A DNA stretch of 64,000 nt, taken from assembly GCA_009733575.1 (NCBI GenBank), contig ML769420.1:186001-250000 (forward strand). The letters are read 5' to 3'. Positions within the stretch are counted from its first letter, which is position 1. Every line of letters begins with the position of its first letter. Below are positions 14,094 to 25,891 of this stretch, piece after piece. The DNA comes from Gymnopus androsaceus JB14 (lineage: Eukaryota > Basidiomycota > Agaricomycetes > Agaricales > Omphalotaceae). The notes under the pieces are model-generated. The model was not told the DNA's origin. It was given only the letters and a program-made list of their open reading frames with translations, and made no database searches. The position numbers and the translations under genes are program-made.

Positions 14094-14404
14094 GATGATA
14101 TTAGATTTTACTTCTCAAATTCAATTTGACGATCTGGAGACCGTGCTGCAGATCTCAAAAATCTTTGAGTCGAGACCAACTTACGTCTGATGTTTATTCA
14201 AGTCAAGTTCAAGTTGTTTCCAAACTAGTGCATGCTTTCCAACACATCACCAGCCCGTACCTTATCGCAGAATACCTACTTTCATCGCAGTGGCATATAC
14301 GGTATCGTGTCTCCAGTTTAGCATTTCTACAACGTAAAAAAGTATACATCACCTCTATAGATCGCTACCCAATAACTCGTCAGGATTCGTTAGTCTTCTG
14401 TGGC

Positions 14405-16287
14405 TCATGTATGTATCGTCTCCGATTCGTTAGCCGTTACCTGAAGGCTAGCATTAGTATCCTCCACGTCCTTTTCCTTTTCTGGAATCTGTGATTCCAG
14501 ATCGACATCCAAACCCTGCTTCTCCTTCTCCTTCTGCTCGCCTCCACCTTGCGTCTTTCCTCCACCACAGCTCTCTTCGACTCCCAACCACCCTCGAAGC
14601 CAAACCACGTATACCGACTACAGTGTGGTCCGCGGAGCATTAGGATTAATAATGCCCATGCAGTAAATCCTAGTGTCATGGCGGCGGTTGCACGCCATCC
14701 GTAGGTTAAGAAAACTTTGGTGCCTGCGGAAGAACCCATGACTTGGCCGATGAATAGCTGAAAGGGGAAAAATCAGTGTTTATCGAGGCATGAGCGATAA
14801 GGTACTCACAGAGAGAATGTATACAGCGTTTAACCGTGCTCGAGCATGAGGCGCAATACTGGAATTATAAAATTCACCGACAATCCGAACCGACGGATGA
14901 AAATGGGGGACAAACCTGAAAATACTAATCGCAAGCGACGTCTCGAGCATCTGTCGGAATACGTCCAATCCGACCGTAGCCAAAATCACTGGTGCCACGT
15001 TAAGCCCGTTTCCTACTATCTGAACGACTTGGAATATTAATAGTGCAAGACATGCAACCAGAGAAGCGTGCCAGGGTACTAAAAAGTCGATGAATCGTCC
15101 TACGATCGGAGCCATTGCGACGCCAACCATTCCTATGAGTCCGAAAAGACCAATGACCAACCTATATGCACGAAGCGATTAGCGGAAGCAAGGGAAGCGA
15201 AGCTGAAAAGAAGAAGAAAAAGACCTACGTCGAGTAATGATACGGCTCTCCGCCCAAGAGGAAAGTAAGAGTAACCCAGAAACTGCTAAATGCAGCAGCC
15301 GAGCCCATATTAGAGAGACAACCCTGGATTAACACGGGCTCCGTAACGGAAAACTTGGCCATCGTCCACATAATGTTCGCATAGGTCAAATCCCGGTTCT
15401 TGGGTGGATAATCCGGTACTTGGAGAAATAGAACGGCGACTAGTAGGCCTTGTATACCAATAGCCATGTAATACGTGATTCTCCATGAAGCGAATTCGCC
15501 AATGATACCGGATAAGACACGGGCGATGAGGATACCGAACATGAGCCCAGAGAAGACGATGGACATGGCGGTTGCGCGGCGTTCTGGGGGAGCAAGATCT
15601 GCTGCAAGGGGAAGGAGAACTTGCGGAGTAACAGAGGCAGCTCCGACTAGGAATGATAGTACTTGGAATGCGTGTAGATTGTTCGTGATAGAGAGACCAA
15701 TGGTTAAGCAAGCTGCGACGATGACGAGGATGAGGAGAAGTTGTCGGCGGCGGACGAGATCTCCGAGTGGTGATATGAAGATTAGTCCAATTGCATATCT
15801 TTAAGATGAGATTAAAATCACAACCTCATGAAGGAAGTGAGATTCTGAACGTACCCAGCTTGGATCAACGTCGGAAGTCTGCGGTTTGAGACGACGGTCA
15901 GTAAAAGAATAAAGTACTATGAGAGATAGCATCGATAGCAACCCACTTGGAGATTTCATCATAAGACACGTCAAAGGAACTAGCAAGCTCGACTATTCCT
16001 CAGATCAACTTCAAACTATACAAACAACGCGAGAAATCTCACTCAGAATTGGTTGACACCAATACAGATTAGCAACACCTGCAATCCGCAACCCGTAAGT
16101 TCAGATAAGACAATAGGCCGAACCAAGGCTTACTAAATGTGCTCGTTAATCCGAAAAGAATATTGAGAAAGAGTCCAAAATGAAAAGGTTTGTCGGGGTC
16201 ATAACGAAGACGTTTCGGTATTGGTAGAAATCCAAAATCCTTGTGGTTTGTGTAGGGAGCCGGTATGTTGTTGGAAGGAGGGCTCAT
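14405..16287 (-). CDS. major facilitator superfamily transporter (DHA-like)
   Basis: Minus-strand spliced gene starting MSPPSNNIPAPYTNHKD at 16287. Transmembrane segments are read across exons: ANLYWCQPILIELASSFDVSY, YAIGLIFISPLGDLVRRRQL (the motif-A-like loop GDLVRRR), FQVLSFLVGAASVTPQVLLPLAADLAPPERRATAM, WRITYYMAIGIQGLLVAVLFLQVP, VIGLFGLIGMVGVAMAPIVGRFID, and GWRATAAMTLGFTAWALLILML. The spacing gives about 12 segments and a total of roughly 450 residues, matching single-domain MFS exporters. The extreme C-terminus is ambiguous. A purine-rich GAAGGAGAA run near 14519-14540 separates a basic tail in one frame (stop 14437) from an acidic tail in another (stop 14405), so a frameshift there is possible. 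The substrate is unknown. The gene shares a 415-bp divergent promoter with the kinase-like gene at 16703. Confidence 0.8.
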
Positions 16288-16702
16288 TCCGGACTCGCTG
16301 AGACGGTGGAAGCTCAGGAAAGAACGGCATTTTACCCCACAGTGAGAAGAATAAGTTGAGAAACGTTTTTCCGGGGAAGAAGCTTTCCGACGGGAGCGGG
16401 TTCTGGGCCGAAAGGCGCCACATCGATGTCTACACTAAGGTAGGGGACAGGCAAACAACGCCTAACTCGATAACGAATTAGGCGATTTGTCCAAGTTTTG
16501 ATATACGTCTATAGGTGTGTATCTACACCTAGTCCTCCCTTTATCTCGCTACTGGTCGACATCGTTCGCTGTGGGAACGTTGTCACCTTCTCTTCACAGG
16601 CAGACGTCGAGCTCTTCAGCCCGACTGATTTACCTCGTTCTATCTTAGAACATCTCATTCTTCCACAGCGCCTACAAGCGCCGGACCTTGCCACCAACCA
16701 CC
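16288..16702. promoter_or_regulatory. divergent promoter region, MFS transporter / kinase-like gene
   Basis: 415 bp between two head-to-head starts. CT-rich stretches lie just upstream of the kinase-like ATG (about 16570-16660), as is usual for fungal core promoters. No specific site is claimed. Confidence 0.4.
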
Positions 16703-18637
16703 ATGTCCGAGCTCACCGTATGGGTCTTCGTCGACCATTTCAACGTCGCGAGAAAGCTCACATTATCATCAAATCAATTTGTCTCGGATTTGGAGGATTA
16801 CATCCTCAAGCATTACACTTCAGGCGAACAGTGTTCACTGCAGACTATCGAGATTTGGAAGGTGAGTTTCTACAGGCATCGAACCTCTTATCGTCGTTAA
16901 ACCTATTGTTGCAGCTTGCGGGCTCAGTAAAGCTCCTTCCCATTGACGACTGTAGGGAAAGAGTCCTCGCGGACAAGAAAAATAGACTCTTTCCACAAAT
17001 GTCCATTTCGACTGTGTTATCATCAATAATTGATGCTTTCCAAGTTTTCGTGACCTGGAAGCCTTCTTGTCAGCTTCTTTTGTCTTGTCAGATTATATCC
17101 TATCTTGGGCTTACTTGCATTCATAGTGAAACGTTCCTTGTCGGAATGGGATGAGAGAGATTCTAAACGTTTTCATTCCGGTTTGTACCAATACGCGAGG
17201 CCTGGAAAAGCGTCTTCTAATTGAATTTCTCAGCGGAAGAGGAATCTTATAAGCAAGCGGTGGCTAATGGGAAAGCAGCCAAGTCTCCGTCTAATGCCAT
17301 CAAGTTACCTGATCTTCGAGAACAACAACGAGATTACCCTGTCCTCAACGGGCGACCTGACGGTGGCCCACCTATTGCGATATATCATGAAGTCTTTGGG
17401 AGATTCCAGGATTCCCTCTCTGATGATTCTTCGATTCCTTCGCCGGATATTTACCGCCTTGTTCACATGCTGTTTGCTTTCTCCGCTCAAATTTATGATG
17501 ATGATGATGCGAGGTATAAGGCAGTCATGCCGATCCTATCGAAACTTCTCCAAAGCCCTTTCCAGAAATTTGTACATAAGGATAAAGCTGCAGCGGATGG
17601 GTCTGTTGTGGTCACTTTTTGCTTCGGAGATGTCAAAATTGGATGCGGACTCTGCATTGTGGAATTGAAAAATGAAATTGGTACTGGTGACGGCGACCCT
17701 TCTTTGCAGGCCGGATTCACCTGTCGAAAAGCGTGGATTGAAGAAAGCGTGTGTATGTCTTTGCTGTAATAAAACCTGTATTAATGTCCTTGATTTCTTT
17801 TAGCTCCAGAAGCTTCGGGATCAATGCTGTTGTCCTACCTTCCTGGTTGCCATAGCAGGACCTCATATCATGGTTTCTGGCTCAGTATTTTCAGACAAAT
17901 TTATCGTCCAGCCTTTGACCCCTTTCCTACCCCTCTATGCGCAACGTCTCGAGGAGTATCACCAAGTACACCTGGTTGCAAAGGTGTTCTTTGCTCTTCG
18001 CACAGGTTTGGCAAATTTAACCGAATATTATCTAACCCTTCCTTATGCACCATTGACGTTGCCTCTGCCTTCACGATACTTTCCCTACATTCCGAAACTG
18101 GTCAATGTTCAAGGTTTTAAATTTGACCATCGCTTAATATCCCAGGACCCAACGCGCGCGATCTTTGCTGCACGGGATGCCAATGGCCGTGAGCTCATTG
18201 TTAAATATGTCAAAAGTTATGGTGAAGAAGCTCATAGGCTTCTTGCCCCCAAGGGGCTTGCTCCTGAGCTCTTGCAATGCTGCGACATTCCTGGGGGGCT
18301 CAAGATGGTTATAATGGATTGTATCCAAGGACAGGATGTTGCGGAAATGTATCCTGGTAAAATTCCTCGTACTATTGTCGCTGAGATTGGAACAGCGATC
18401 GAAATTCTGCATCGTGAAGGCTATGTCTTCGGTGACTTGCGGAGAGTGAACGTGGTAGTTTGTGACGGGCATGCCATGCTTATCGATTTCGATGGGTGCG
18501 ACAAAGAGGGTCAAGCTCGGTATTCCCTTCTCAATCCCGACGTTAAAGAATGGCATACGGATGCCAGTGCTGGCCAGTTGATTCAAAAAGAGCATGATAT
18601 TCACATGCTGGCGCTGTTGGAAAAGGATTCTGAATAG
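16703..18637 (+). CDS. kinase-like protein with ubiquitin-like, Crinkler-like N-terminus
   Basis: Start MSELTVWVFVDHFNVARKL at 16703, first exon to about 16861. The ~60-residue N-terminal block ends with a W-K-(intron)-L-A-G-S-V-K-L-L-P-I-D-D step, which resembles the ubiquitin-like header of Crinkler (CRN)-type proteins; this is inference. The middle part contains PSPDIYRLVHMLFAFSAQIYDDDDARYKAV. The C-terminal part (17870-18637) is kinase-like, with FAARDANGRELIVKYVKSYGEEAHRLL (candidate Lys), GYVFGDLRRVNVVV (degenerate catalytic loop in which D and N are kept but HRD is FGD), and MLIDFDGCDKEG (DFD in place of DFG). Around 17150-17225 the frame needs an intron or carries a lesion; the diverged duplicate at 36007-37950 reads through there. 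The gene may therefore be mis-spliced or damaged. Function unknown. Confidence 0.6.
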
Positions 18638-18751
18638 TTTCTTACATTTATCTATGTGACTCTCCAATTACTTTATAGCCTTTCTCTCATCTTAACTCTA
18701 CTGTGTAAATCTCAAATACAATGTGAGAAAGCCAGTCAATTGTGCTTTTGT

Positions 18752-18777
18752 CACACCGCCAATAATTATGCTTCAGC
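18752..18777 (+). repeat. MITE left terminal inverted repeat
   Basis: 26 bp; pairs with 19371-19396 with two mismatches. Confidence 0.8.
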
Positions 18778-19370
18778 TTGGCTGAAGCATAATGGGAAAT
18801 AAATTATTTCAATCCCTATATGAAGTGCACTTTTTCAGAAAAATGTAGAAGTCATATATTTCAATAGAGCGATGAATAAATTGAATTCCGATATTCTGAA
18901 TTGAGAACTTTATATAGATGTGTGAAAGAGAAGCTTTCAATCGGACTCTGGAAATAATAGATTCAATGTGGACTTGAAAGCCCTGCTTTCACAATAAGAG
19001 CAAAAGTAATTGTTTCAAAGAACAATTCAATTTTCCACTGAAATATTGCCTTTCGCTGTGCGGTTTGGCAGCGGCCCGGATCGGCCCGAGAATCGAAGTA
19101 TTGTCTTTCGGGAACCAGCTGAAAGGTTCTTCGAAATAGTTGCTTTCACTCTTATTGTGAAGTAAAAGTATTCAGTCCGCATTGAAACTATTGTTTTTAG
19201 AGCTCAATTGAAAAGCACTCTTTCGGAAATCTGTTTAAAATTCAAAATTCAGAGGGTCTAAATGTAATTCCTTCATAAGTTCATTGAAATACTTATTTGA
19301 TATACTTGTATGAAAAAGTACATTTAGCTTATATACTGAAATAATTCATTTCTCACAGTACTCCAGCCTG

Positions 19371-19396
19371 GCTGAAGTATAATCATTGGCGGTGTG
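19371..19396 (-). repeat. MITE right terminal inverted repeat
   Basis: 26 bp, inverse complement of 18752-18777 with two mismatches. Confidence 0.8.
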
Positions 19397-19804
19397 TGTG
19401 TATTGAGCATGCCAAGAATGACCAAGTCAGCAGACAGTGCGGCCAAGTCTACAGCAGGGTCCACTTAAACGTATACCGACTTCGACTTAGCCGCTTCCTC
19501 CAAATCCTTGATTTAGTTATCTTAACTCTTCCCCTCCATCCCGTATCAACAAAACTGACGACGTGACGACATACAAAACTCTCAACATCCGGGATGTCCA
19601 TGTACCGGGTAGAATAGTGCTAATATCACTGAGGATAAGTATATCCGTAACGAAACGAGAAATTGATTTGAGGAGCCGGAACCCACTACACAATTGCTTA
19701 GCCTTCTTAAGCAACAGTCAAGTACACTGCAGGATTGCATAAGATGTTATTCATTCGTAACCAATTTATGTACATCGAGTACTCTTCTCTTTTGCACCGA
19801 AAAA
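19397..19804. other. intergenic between MITE and glyoxal oxidase 3' end
   Basis: No supported gene. It holds the 3' flank of the glyoxal oxidase on the minus strand. Confidence 0.4.
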
Positions 19805-22004
19805 CTAAGCTGCGAGTGGGACACCCTGGTCTTCAACAGGAGGATTTGCTCCATTACCCATCATCACCTGAGCTCCTACACTCGTAACGTCGTCTACGGT
19901 CACAAATACGTACCCTAAATAGCGATAATCCCGATGTCAGGATGAGCTTCCATTTCACAACAAAGTTATACGCACCTATACCAGGAGGGAAAACACGGTT
20001 ATTCGGGGGAGCCGTAAATGTAAGTGACTTTTTGTTGCTAGAAAGCTCTGCGTCCATAAACACCAAACGAGAACTGGAATGGAACGCATGGGAAGAGAAG
20101 CCCATATCCATTAACGCCACTATACAAACAAGAAAGGTCAGTTAAATGTGCAAAAAATGTCTCGTCTAGATGTCGCACCTTGAAGATTACTGGTGTCCAA
20201 GTCTGTAGGTATATCAACGTCAACAGTGACATTCTGGTTGAATGCAAGCTGCTTTGGAACCCCGCTAACAGTCGGCGAGAGCGTGCTGTGAAAGGAGGGT
20301 TGAGGAATTGGACTCGGAATTCACTAGGTCAAAGTTAGTATAAATGAAAAATGCTGTGTATTAGACAGACTAACGTGTTGAAGGTAGCGTTCTCAACTAC
20401 ACCTGGGTTCGGATTGGAACCAGCAAGGAAGATGCTCCTGAAAGTGAGAAACAATCTCAGTTATCAGAATGAACCAGTAGGCAAACACGTACCCGCTCGG
20501 AGTCAGTGTAATACCGGAGTGATACATGCGCGCAATTTCAGCATTAGGAAGACCTTCGCTCGAGAAACGGTCCCCGAGAGCGGCATTGGGGTCATAAAGG
20601 ACCGGCGTGAGACTATGAATCCAACATCGGTTAGTTTGAAACTCGAACGAGTGCCATAGACTTACACTGGGTGGTCAGCGTTCGAGTTGCCTATGGTGTC
20701 GCCAACTGAGTCAAGAGCAGCGTAACCTTACACTGGGTGGTCAGTGTTCGGATTTCTTATAGCGAAGAAAGCAGCTCACCCGTTCCAGCACCGTCGGTGA
20801 TGAGAATCTGACCATTGGGCATCAAGATCATTTCAGGCATCATACGTCCCTCAGGCATCCTCTCGACGATCCATCCTTGCTCGATACCTTCGGGAGTGAG
20901 TGTGATTCTCGTGCACTGATCAGATGCTGGGTCTTGAGAGGAAAGGTTCGCAGAGGGGATACTGTCGCTCGTATTGCTTCCGCCACAAACTAGAACCTCT
21001 GGAATATAGTCTGGTGGTGATAGCGGAAGAAGAGTCGCCGTTCCGTCCTTGGGATTCGTGACATGAACTCCATTGGGGAGTGAAGGAAGGATAGTCTCGG
21101 TCTTTGCTTCTACGTCGTATATGATGGACTGATTGTTGGCGACGATGAAGACTTTCCCATCAGGAAGAGCAAATCCACTGGAGCCAATGAGAGTTTGGTA
21201 TTAAGCACCGTGGATTTCGCTTAGAATGTAAAGAAGCTTACCGAGGGAACAAGTTCGAGGGGACTGTCCTCTCTAAAAATGGTGAGGGCCTGACTTGGCC
21301 GTTATCCTTCTTGGGGAAGAATTCGAATGAGTTCTCTGGGAACATGTTGTAGAATGGAGTAGCGTTGTTTGTGCCTCCAATGATCATCTACGTATTGTCA
21401 ATAAACACACACATTATTCGAAAACAAAAAACATACCAGAGAGCCGTCGAAGATACGAAGACTTGATGGGTACCAACGATTCACAGCAAGGTGTAGCGTA
21501 GCTGGATCTTCGAAAAGAGTGCAGCCTTCTCCGACTCCATCGGGCGCATCGCAGGGCCCAAACAGTCTGAGACCCTGTCGACCATCACCATCTGGAGGAT
21601 AGGTTCGTTTGGGGAAGTTCAGGGCTGACCGCCGATGCTGACCTAGGCACATTCCAATCTCCAGCTTCAGCTTCAACAAAATAGTATCTACCACATACCA
21701 TTGTACCATTGCTAAGAATTGCACCAGAAGCACAGAAAGTATCTGTAATAGCGTTGAGAGCGAAACCAGTGTTGGTTTCGAGGTTCCAGAGTTCAACCCA
21801 AGCTTGATGACCGTCGATTTGGAGAGGATCACCGAGAACTCTGTCCATCATTAATATGAGAGTCGGAGAGACTAGAATCACTTCAAGAGCAGTGATGCCC
21901 GTAGTGCCATTCTGCACAATAGTCCACTCTCCGGTTGATGCTGCTAGAACGAACAGAGATGAAATTGAGAGCAAGAGGAATGTCAAGAAAGTGAAAGACC
22001 GCAT
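19805..22004 (-). CDS. glyoxal oxidase (secreted copper radical oxidase)
   Basis: Minus-strand spliced gene. Start [20 protein letters not shown] at 22004 is a signal peptide. Landmarks in order: [39 protein letters not shown] (Cys of the Cys-Tyr radical cofactor region), [14 protein letters not shown] (the conserved RWY), [70 protein letters not shown] (the copper-ligand YH region), and a C-terminal immunoglobulin-like domain with [18 protein letters not shown], stop at 19805-19807. Copper radical oxidases oxidise small aldehydes and release H2O2 for extracellular peroxidases in lignocellulose decay (family knowledge). About seven introns. One intron ends in a copy of the next exon's 3' border (20661-20684 and 20727-20750). 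Confidence 0.9.
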
Positions 22005-23389
22005 CTTAGAAGAGAGCCACTCGATCGAAAATTTTGGGACTTGAGTTTTCCTTCTTTATATGGTCTGGGAGTGTCATCACCGAAGATACTTCTTCAAAGT
22101 ATAAGCGGTTTGTTCTCAGAATCCGATTGAGCACTGTTAAAATTGGTGGTAAAGATTGTCAATATTTGGTATTTTGTTGGTTTTGAAATCCACATCCTTG
22201 AGAGATTCAACAGCACATTTGGAGTATATTTCCTGGAACCGTGAGTTCAAGTTAGCGAAAAGGTTGTCTGCTGATAAAGAAGAGAAATAAACGCACACTT
22301 TCTCGTTCCCATCGGGTCTACTAACCTCTCACCTCAGAAATTGTACCTTCGGGAACGACTCCGATTGAGGGAGGGTAAGAGTAAGGCTGATGGAGATAAA
22401 GACTCGGAGACCCGTTTTCCGGGCCTCCAGAAAGCGTTTGTTGTTCAGCAGAGAAGCCTTTAGATGGATTGAGAACTTTCTACCTAGCTTCTACATGCCT
22501 TGCCGAGGTGAGAAGTGCCGGATACTAATCCTGGAAGGACCAGAGCCTTCCGTTGTAGTACGCATTCGCGTAAAGTACTTGTGCCCGATCCGATTCACTA
22601 TATTGTTGCTAGCAAAGAAAAAAAACTTGGAAGTTATCAAGTATTCTGCGTTCTCAGTCTGCAGTGAATCGACGACAAGGTTCGGAACCGTTACGAAGCG
22701 CAGCTGGGCGCTTATTACTCCAATGACTCCATACCATGCGTTGCTTTCAAGATCTGTTTAACATTGAATCTGAGTAACTGCGCAGTTGGATATCTGGCAG
22801 GTCCTCGTCTTCATCTGCCGTTTTATTCTTTCTTGTGACATTCTTTCACATATCTTTAAGCCGAGAGGAATTCATTTAGGTAAGTTTTTTTTTCTAGTAT
22901 ACGGAATGATTCAATGGATGTTGATAGGTTCCTGCCAGCCTGAGCTATCTCTATTTCTACTTCGGAGCCTCAGTGTACAAGTGACATGTTGCACCAGTTG
23001 ATACAGATTTTCGCTGCGCGCTGCGCCGCACAAGCCATCTTCTGTATTCCAAGGACCTACTGAATGTTCCTGCTACCCCGTTTCAGGATAAAATGGCCCG
23101 CATTTTCAACGCTGCCTCGAGTTTTATAGCCCCGTCGATAATAGGTCAAGCCCAATCATGTCGACCTCTAAACCATCACCTCCGTGGCGACTGAACCAAA
23201 AACTTTCTCGAAGTAGGCATATCGATCCTTCATCTATCCCACCAAAATCTTCTTCCGAATCCTACCCATCGTTCACCTTTTCACTACCCCACATCATCCC
23301 CTTCCCCACGGCACATCCGAAAACTTGGTCCCTTGGATTGCTCAGTGGAGCCTCCGGCTTCGACTCAAGCGACCTTTAGTTGCCTGGAA
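22005..23389. other. divergent intergenic region
   Basis: Upstream of glyoxal oxidase. Short open frames at 22390-22761 and 23158-23379 have no motifs; the latter (MSTSKPSPPWRLNQKL...) might be a 5' exon of the following orphan gene. No RNA gene or repeat was seen. Confidence 0.4.
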
Positions 23390-24172
23390 ATGGGATGGAG
23401 CTTCCGGAAGCAGCTGGAGGAACTAGACCGGCTGGGGAAGGAAGAAACAGACGAGGAGTCTCTAATGTCGGAAGATGAACCCTCATCCGTTTCTCCCCCT
23501 AGTAGATCCCGGGCCCACACGTCAAGACGCTCGTCAACTGTCCCCGCCGGTGCGTCCTCATCGAAACAACCGCTCCTGCATTCATCGCGCTCCTCCCCGC
23601 GTTTACGAATGGGGGAGTCTCGTTCTCGTCCGCAGCTTGATGCCAGTAGAGAGGGTAGTCAGAGCCCTAGTTACTACGCTTCTACTGTGCGACGCAGATC
23701 TATGATTACGGTCTCTCCCCACTCTTGTGCTGAAATACGAAGAGGTTCCTCGAGATCTCCGAGTGGAGATAGCGATATCAGTAGCTCTCCGGCGCAGGTT
23801 GTCGACGCAGACTTTGCCGCAGTGAATCAGATGGAAAATTTTGATTCATTCAGACGACCATCCTCGAGTGCCTCTGTTCCTAAAACAGTCCTGGCAGAGA
23901 AAGCAAGTCCTTTTCGTGATTCTTCACCGACATCATCCAAAACATCACTCTCCAGCATCTTGAATCCTGTTCCCTTTGCGCCTAGTGCTGAATTTCGCAG
24001 CCAGACGTCACCTAGAAAGACATTGATGATTTCGAACTCAGGTCGGAGCCCGAGGCGGTCTGCCCCGTATCCTTCACGATTGAAACACCAGAAGTTGAAT
24101 TCATCTTATCATGGCCACTGTCCACCGTGCCAGTCGCTGAGGGAGCACTATCGAGTTGGTATTTGTTATTAA
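23390..24172 (+). CDS. hypothetical Ser/Arg/Pro-rich protein
   Basis: Single open frame from ATG 23390 (MGWSFRKQLEELDRLGKEE) of about 260 codons. The first ~30 residues could form an amphipathic helix. The remainder is low-complexity, rich in Ser, Arg and Pro with several RRSS and SP clusters (SPRLRMGESR, RRRSMITVSP, SSRSPSGDSDISS, SGRSPRRSAPYPSR), i.e. many potential phosphorylation sites. I do not recognise a domain. The reading frame is open further upstream, and an alternative start or an upstream exon near 23158 is possible. Composition (Ser-rich, few Ile or Trp) makes a spurious frame conceivable, but its length and the sharp stop support a gene. Confidence 0.4.
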   Translation: MGWSFRKQLEELDRLGKEETDEESLMSEDEPSSVSPPSRSRAHTSRRSSTVPAGASSSKQPLLHSSRSSPRLRMGESRSRPQLDASREGSQSPSYYASTVRRRSMITVSPHSCAEIRRGSSRSPSGDSDISSSPAQVVDADFAAVNQMENFDSFRRPSSSASVPKTVLAEKASPFRDSSPTSSKTSLSSILNPVPFAPSAEFRSQTSPRKTLMISNSGRSPRRSAPYPSRLKHQKLNSSYHGHCPPCQSLREHYRVGICY

Positions 24173-25171
24173 CTGGCCAACATAGATGTATACTAAAGTC
24201 ATGGTCGCCAGATGTTGTAGACTGAGGGGTGGATTTTGACGCACGCATTGTATATTTTGTACCGATCATAAAGTCTGAGATTGTAACTTAAAATATATCT
24301 ATTTTTTCTCAATTCGTCTTCTCTTACCGCAAAATACCCTGTTAACAATATTATATACAGGTGGTAAACGAGCCGGCTTGCATCAGATTTCCGAGCCTCG
24401 ACGCGCGCAGGACGCGCCTCACGACTGTGATGTACAGCACGATTTTCAGCTCTCCCGGAATTCGGAGGCAATAGCAGGGAGGCATCGGTTAAGAAGAGAT
24501 AAGAAGATGATCTCATCGGGCTGGGGAGGAATTGGTCTGGGACCTGTGGTACCTCGTCATCCTCACTCAGACCTCTATTCTATGACTTGACCACTGCCAT
24601 ACGTTCCATCGTCCATCTCTTTTCTTAACGACACCGATGCGAAATAAGACGGCACGTAGTCTGCGGAATCCATACTCCGCCCTTGACCCATCTTGTACCG
24701 GTCTGGTCTGGCCCGTCCTCACCACTCGGTATTGTTAATACTCAACGCATCATCCTTAGGCCTTTTTGGCGCGCATTCGATGTGCAGACTCTCTTCCTAA
24801 TTTTTTCCACCTTGTCTATCCCTTATGGATGAAGGCTCTATAGCGCAGATTTACAGCAGAGTCATGCACTTACACAAACGAGCAGCTCTTTGTTGGTAGC
24901 AATTGACTCCGACTCTGAGCCCACTTTACAGCTTGTTCCGATTATACGGGCACGTTCTAACGATTCGATGGTGCATATGAATATGAATGTATGTCCAACA
25001 ACACCCATATATGTACACCGAATTACACTTTGACCTTAGTCTGAGCCTGTATCAACAAAATATTGGGTCAAGCAGCCTCTCTAGCCGCCTCCTCGACCTG
25101 GGAAAATCCAGATGGTTAGTTGCTCGACGGTTGGAAGATCTGATCTCCAAGTTACGTAGTGGTCGGTGCGG
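24173..25171. other. intergenic
   Basis: About 1 kb, AT-rich in 24240-24360, with no coding frame or repeat that I can support. It separates convergent 3' ends. Confidence 0.45.
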
Positions 25172-25891
25172 TCAGAGGCCCATTGATGGCGCGTTCCCGC
25201 CGTGGCGTTTGCCCGAAGATGTGCTTGCATGACGTGCGCCACAGTTGCAAACAGACGCCATCCTCCCTACTTTTATTGCTTGGGATATATCAACCGATGA
25301 TTTGGAATCTTCCAAATCATGTCGGCAGAGCTCAACGAATGCATGGTGGGCCCATGTGTAGGGTAGATCAAACTCCAAGCGGAATGCAAGCTGCTTCCAG
25401 GGATCCCAGTCGAATTTTTTCATTTCATTCAAGCAGTGTTGCTCGAGATTGTCAAACCCCCACTTGTTGGAAAACCTGAAGAGTGCCTCCCATTCTTCTT
25501 GTGTGTGATCGGGAAGCTTACTGGTACGGTGCATCAGACTAGGACGACATGGTTGTAAAAGCTAACACACTCTTGGAACACCCACTGCATAGCGTGCCTA
25601 AACACCGCAGCTTTTTCCTGTGGAATAATAATCGGTTTCTCGTCCGTATCACCCTCTCCAACTTCCCCAATAGGAATTTCCAACATGTTCTTGAATCCAG
25701 TTGAATGTTGGGCCAGTTTCCGCGAAGGTATTCTGAAAAGACACCCTTCTACCTATACATTGTTTGCGATGAGAGACGGATGCGTTCTAATCAGGGGATG
25801 TTACATTGAATATGATGTATCGGCCCTCAAAGTAGTATTCTGGGTCTCTGGCTGGTACTGAAATATCAGGTATCGATGTGGGCGCAGCCAT
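25172..25891 (-). CDS. BTB/POZ-domain protein
   Basis: Minus-strand three-exon model. Exon 1 from ATG 25891 encodes MAAPTSIPDISVPAR then DPEYYFEGRYIIFNV. Exon 2 continues VEGCLFRIPSRKLAQHSTGF ... PIIIPQEKAAVFRHAMQWVFQE, the core BTB strand-helix pattern (V-x-L/F-F-x-I/V-P then a D/E-x-P-I dip and an F-x-x-x-L/M core). Exon 3 encodes KLPDHTQEEWEALFRFSNKWGFDNLEQHC, the post-BTB helical part. This is the usual architecture of the greatly expanded Agaricomycete BTB family, thought to act in protein-protein interaction or as cullin-3 adaptors (family knowledge). The C-terminus after VELCRHDLEDSKSSVDISQAI is less certain and may be spliced differently. An in-frame upstream ATG exists at 25978. Confidence 0.65.

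Larger units (their letters stand above)
18752..19396. mobile_element. 645-bp foldback MITE (non-autonomous DNA transposon)
   Basis: The ends are inverted repeats. The left end 18752-18777 begins CACACCGCCAAT and the right end 19396-19371, read on the minus strand, begins the same way; 24 of the first 26 bases match. The similarity continues imperfectly for about 100 bp inward (AAATxAATTATTTCA and GTACTTTTTCA-type blocks on both sides). Immediately inside each end is a further palindrome (ATTATGCTTCAGC / GCTGAAGCATAAT at the left). There is no coding capacity. A TGT trinucleotide flanks both sides and could be a 3-bp target duplication. Confidence 0.75.

Noticed and set aside
22390..22761. 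123-codon open frame
   Set aside because: No recognisable domain and unsupported by codon pattern; probably chance.
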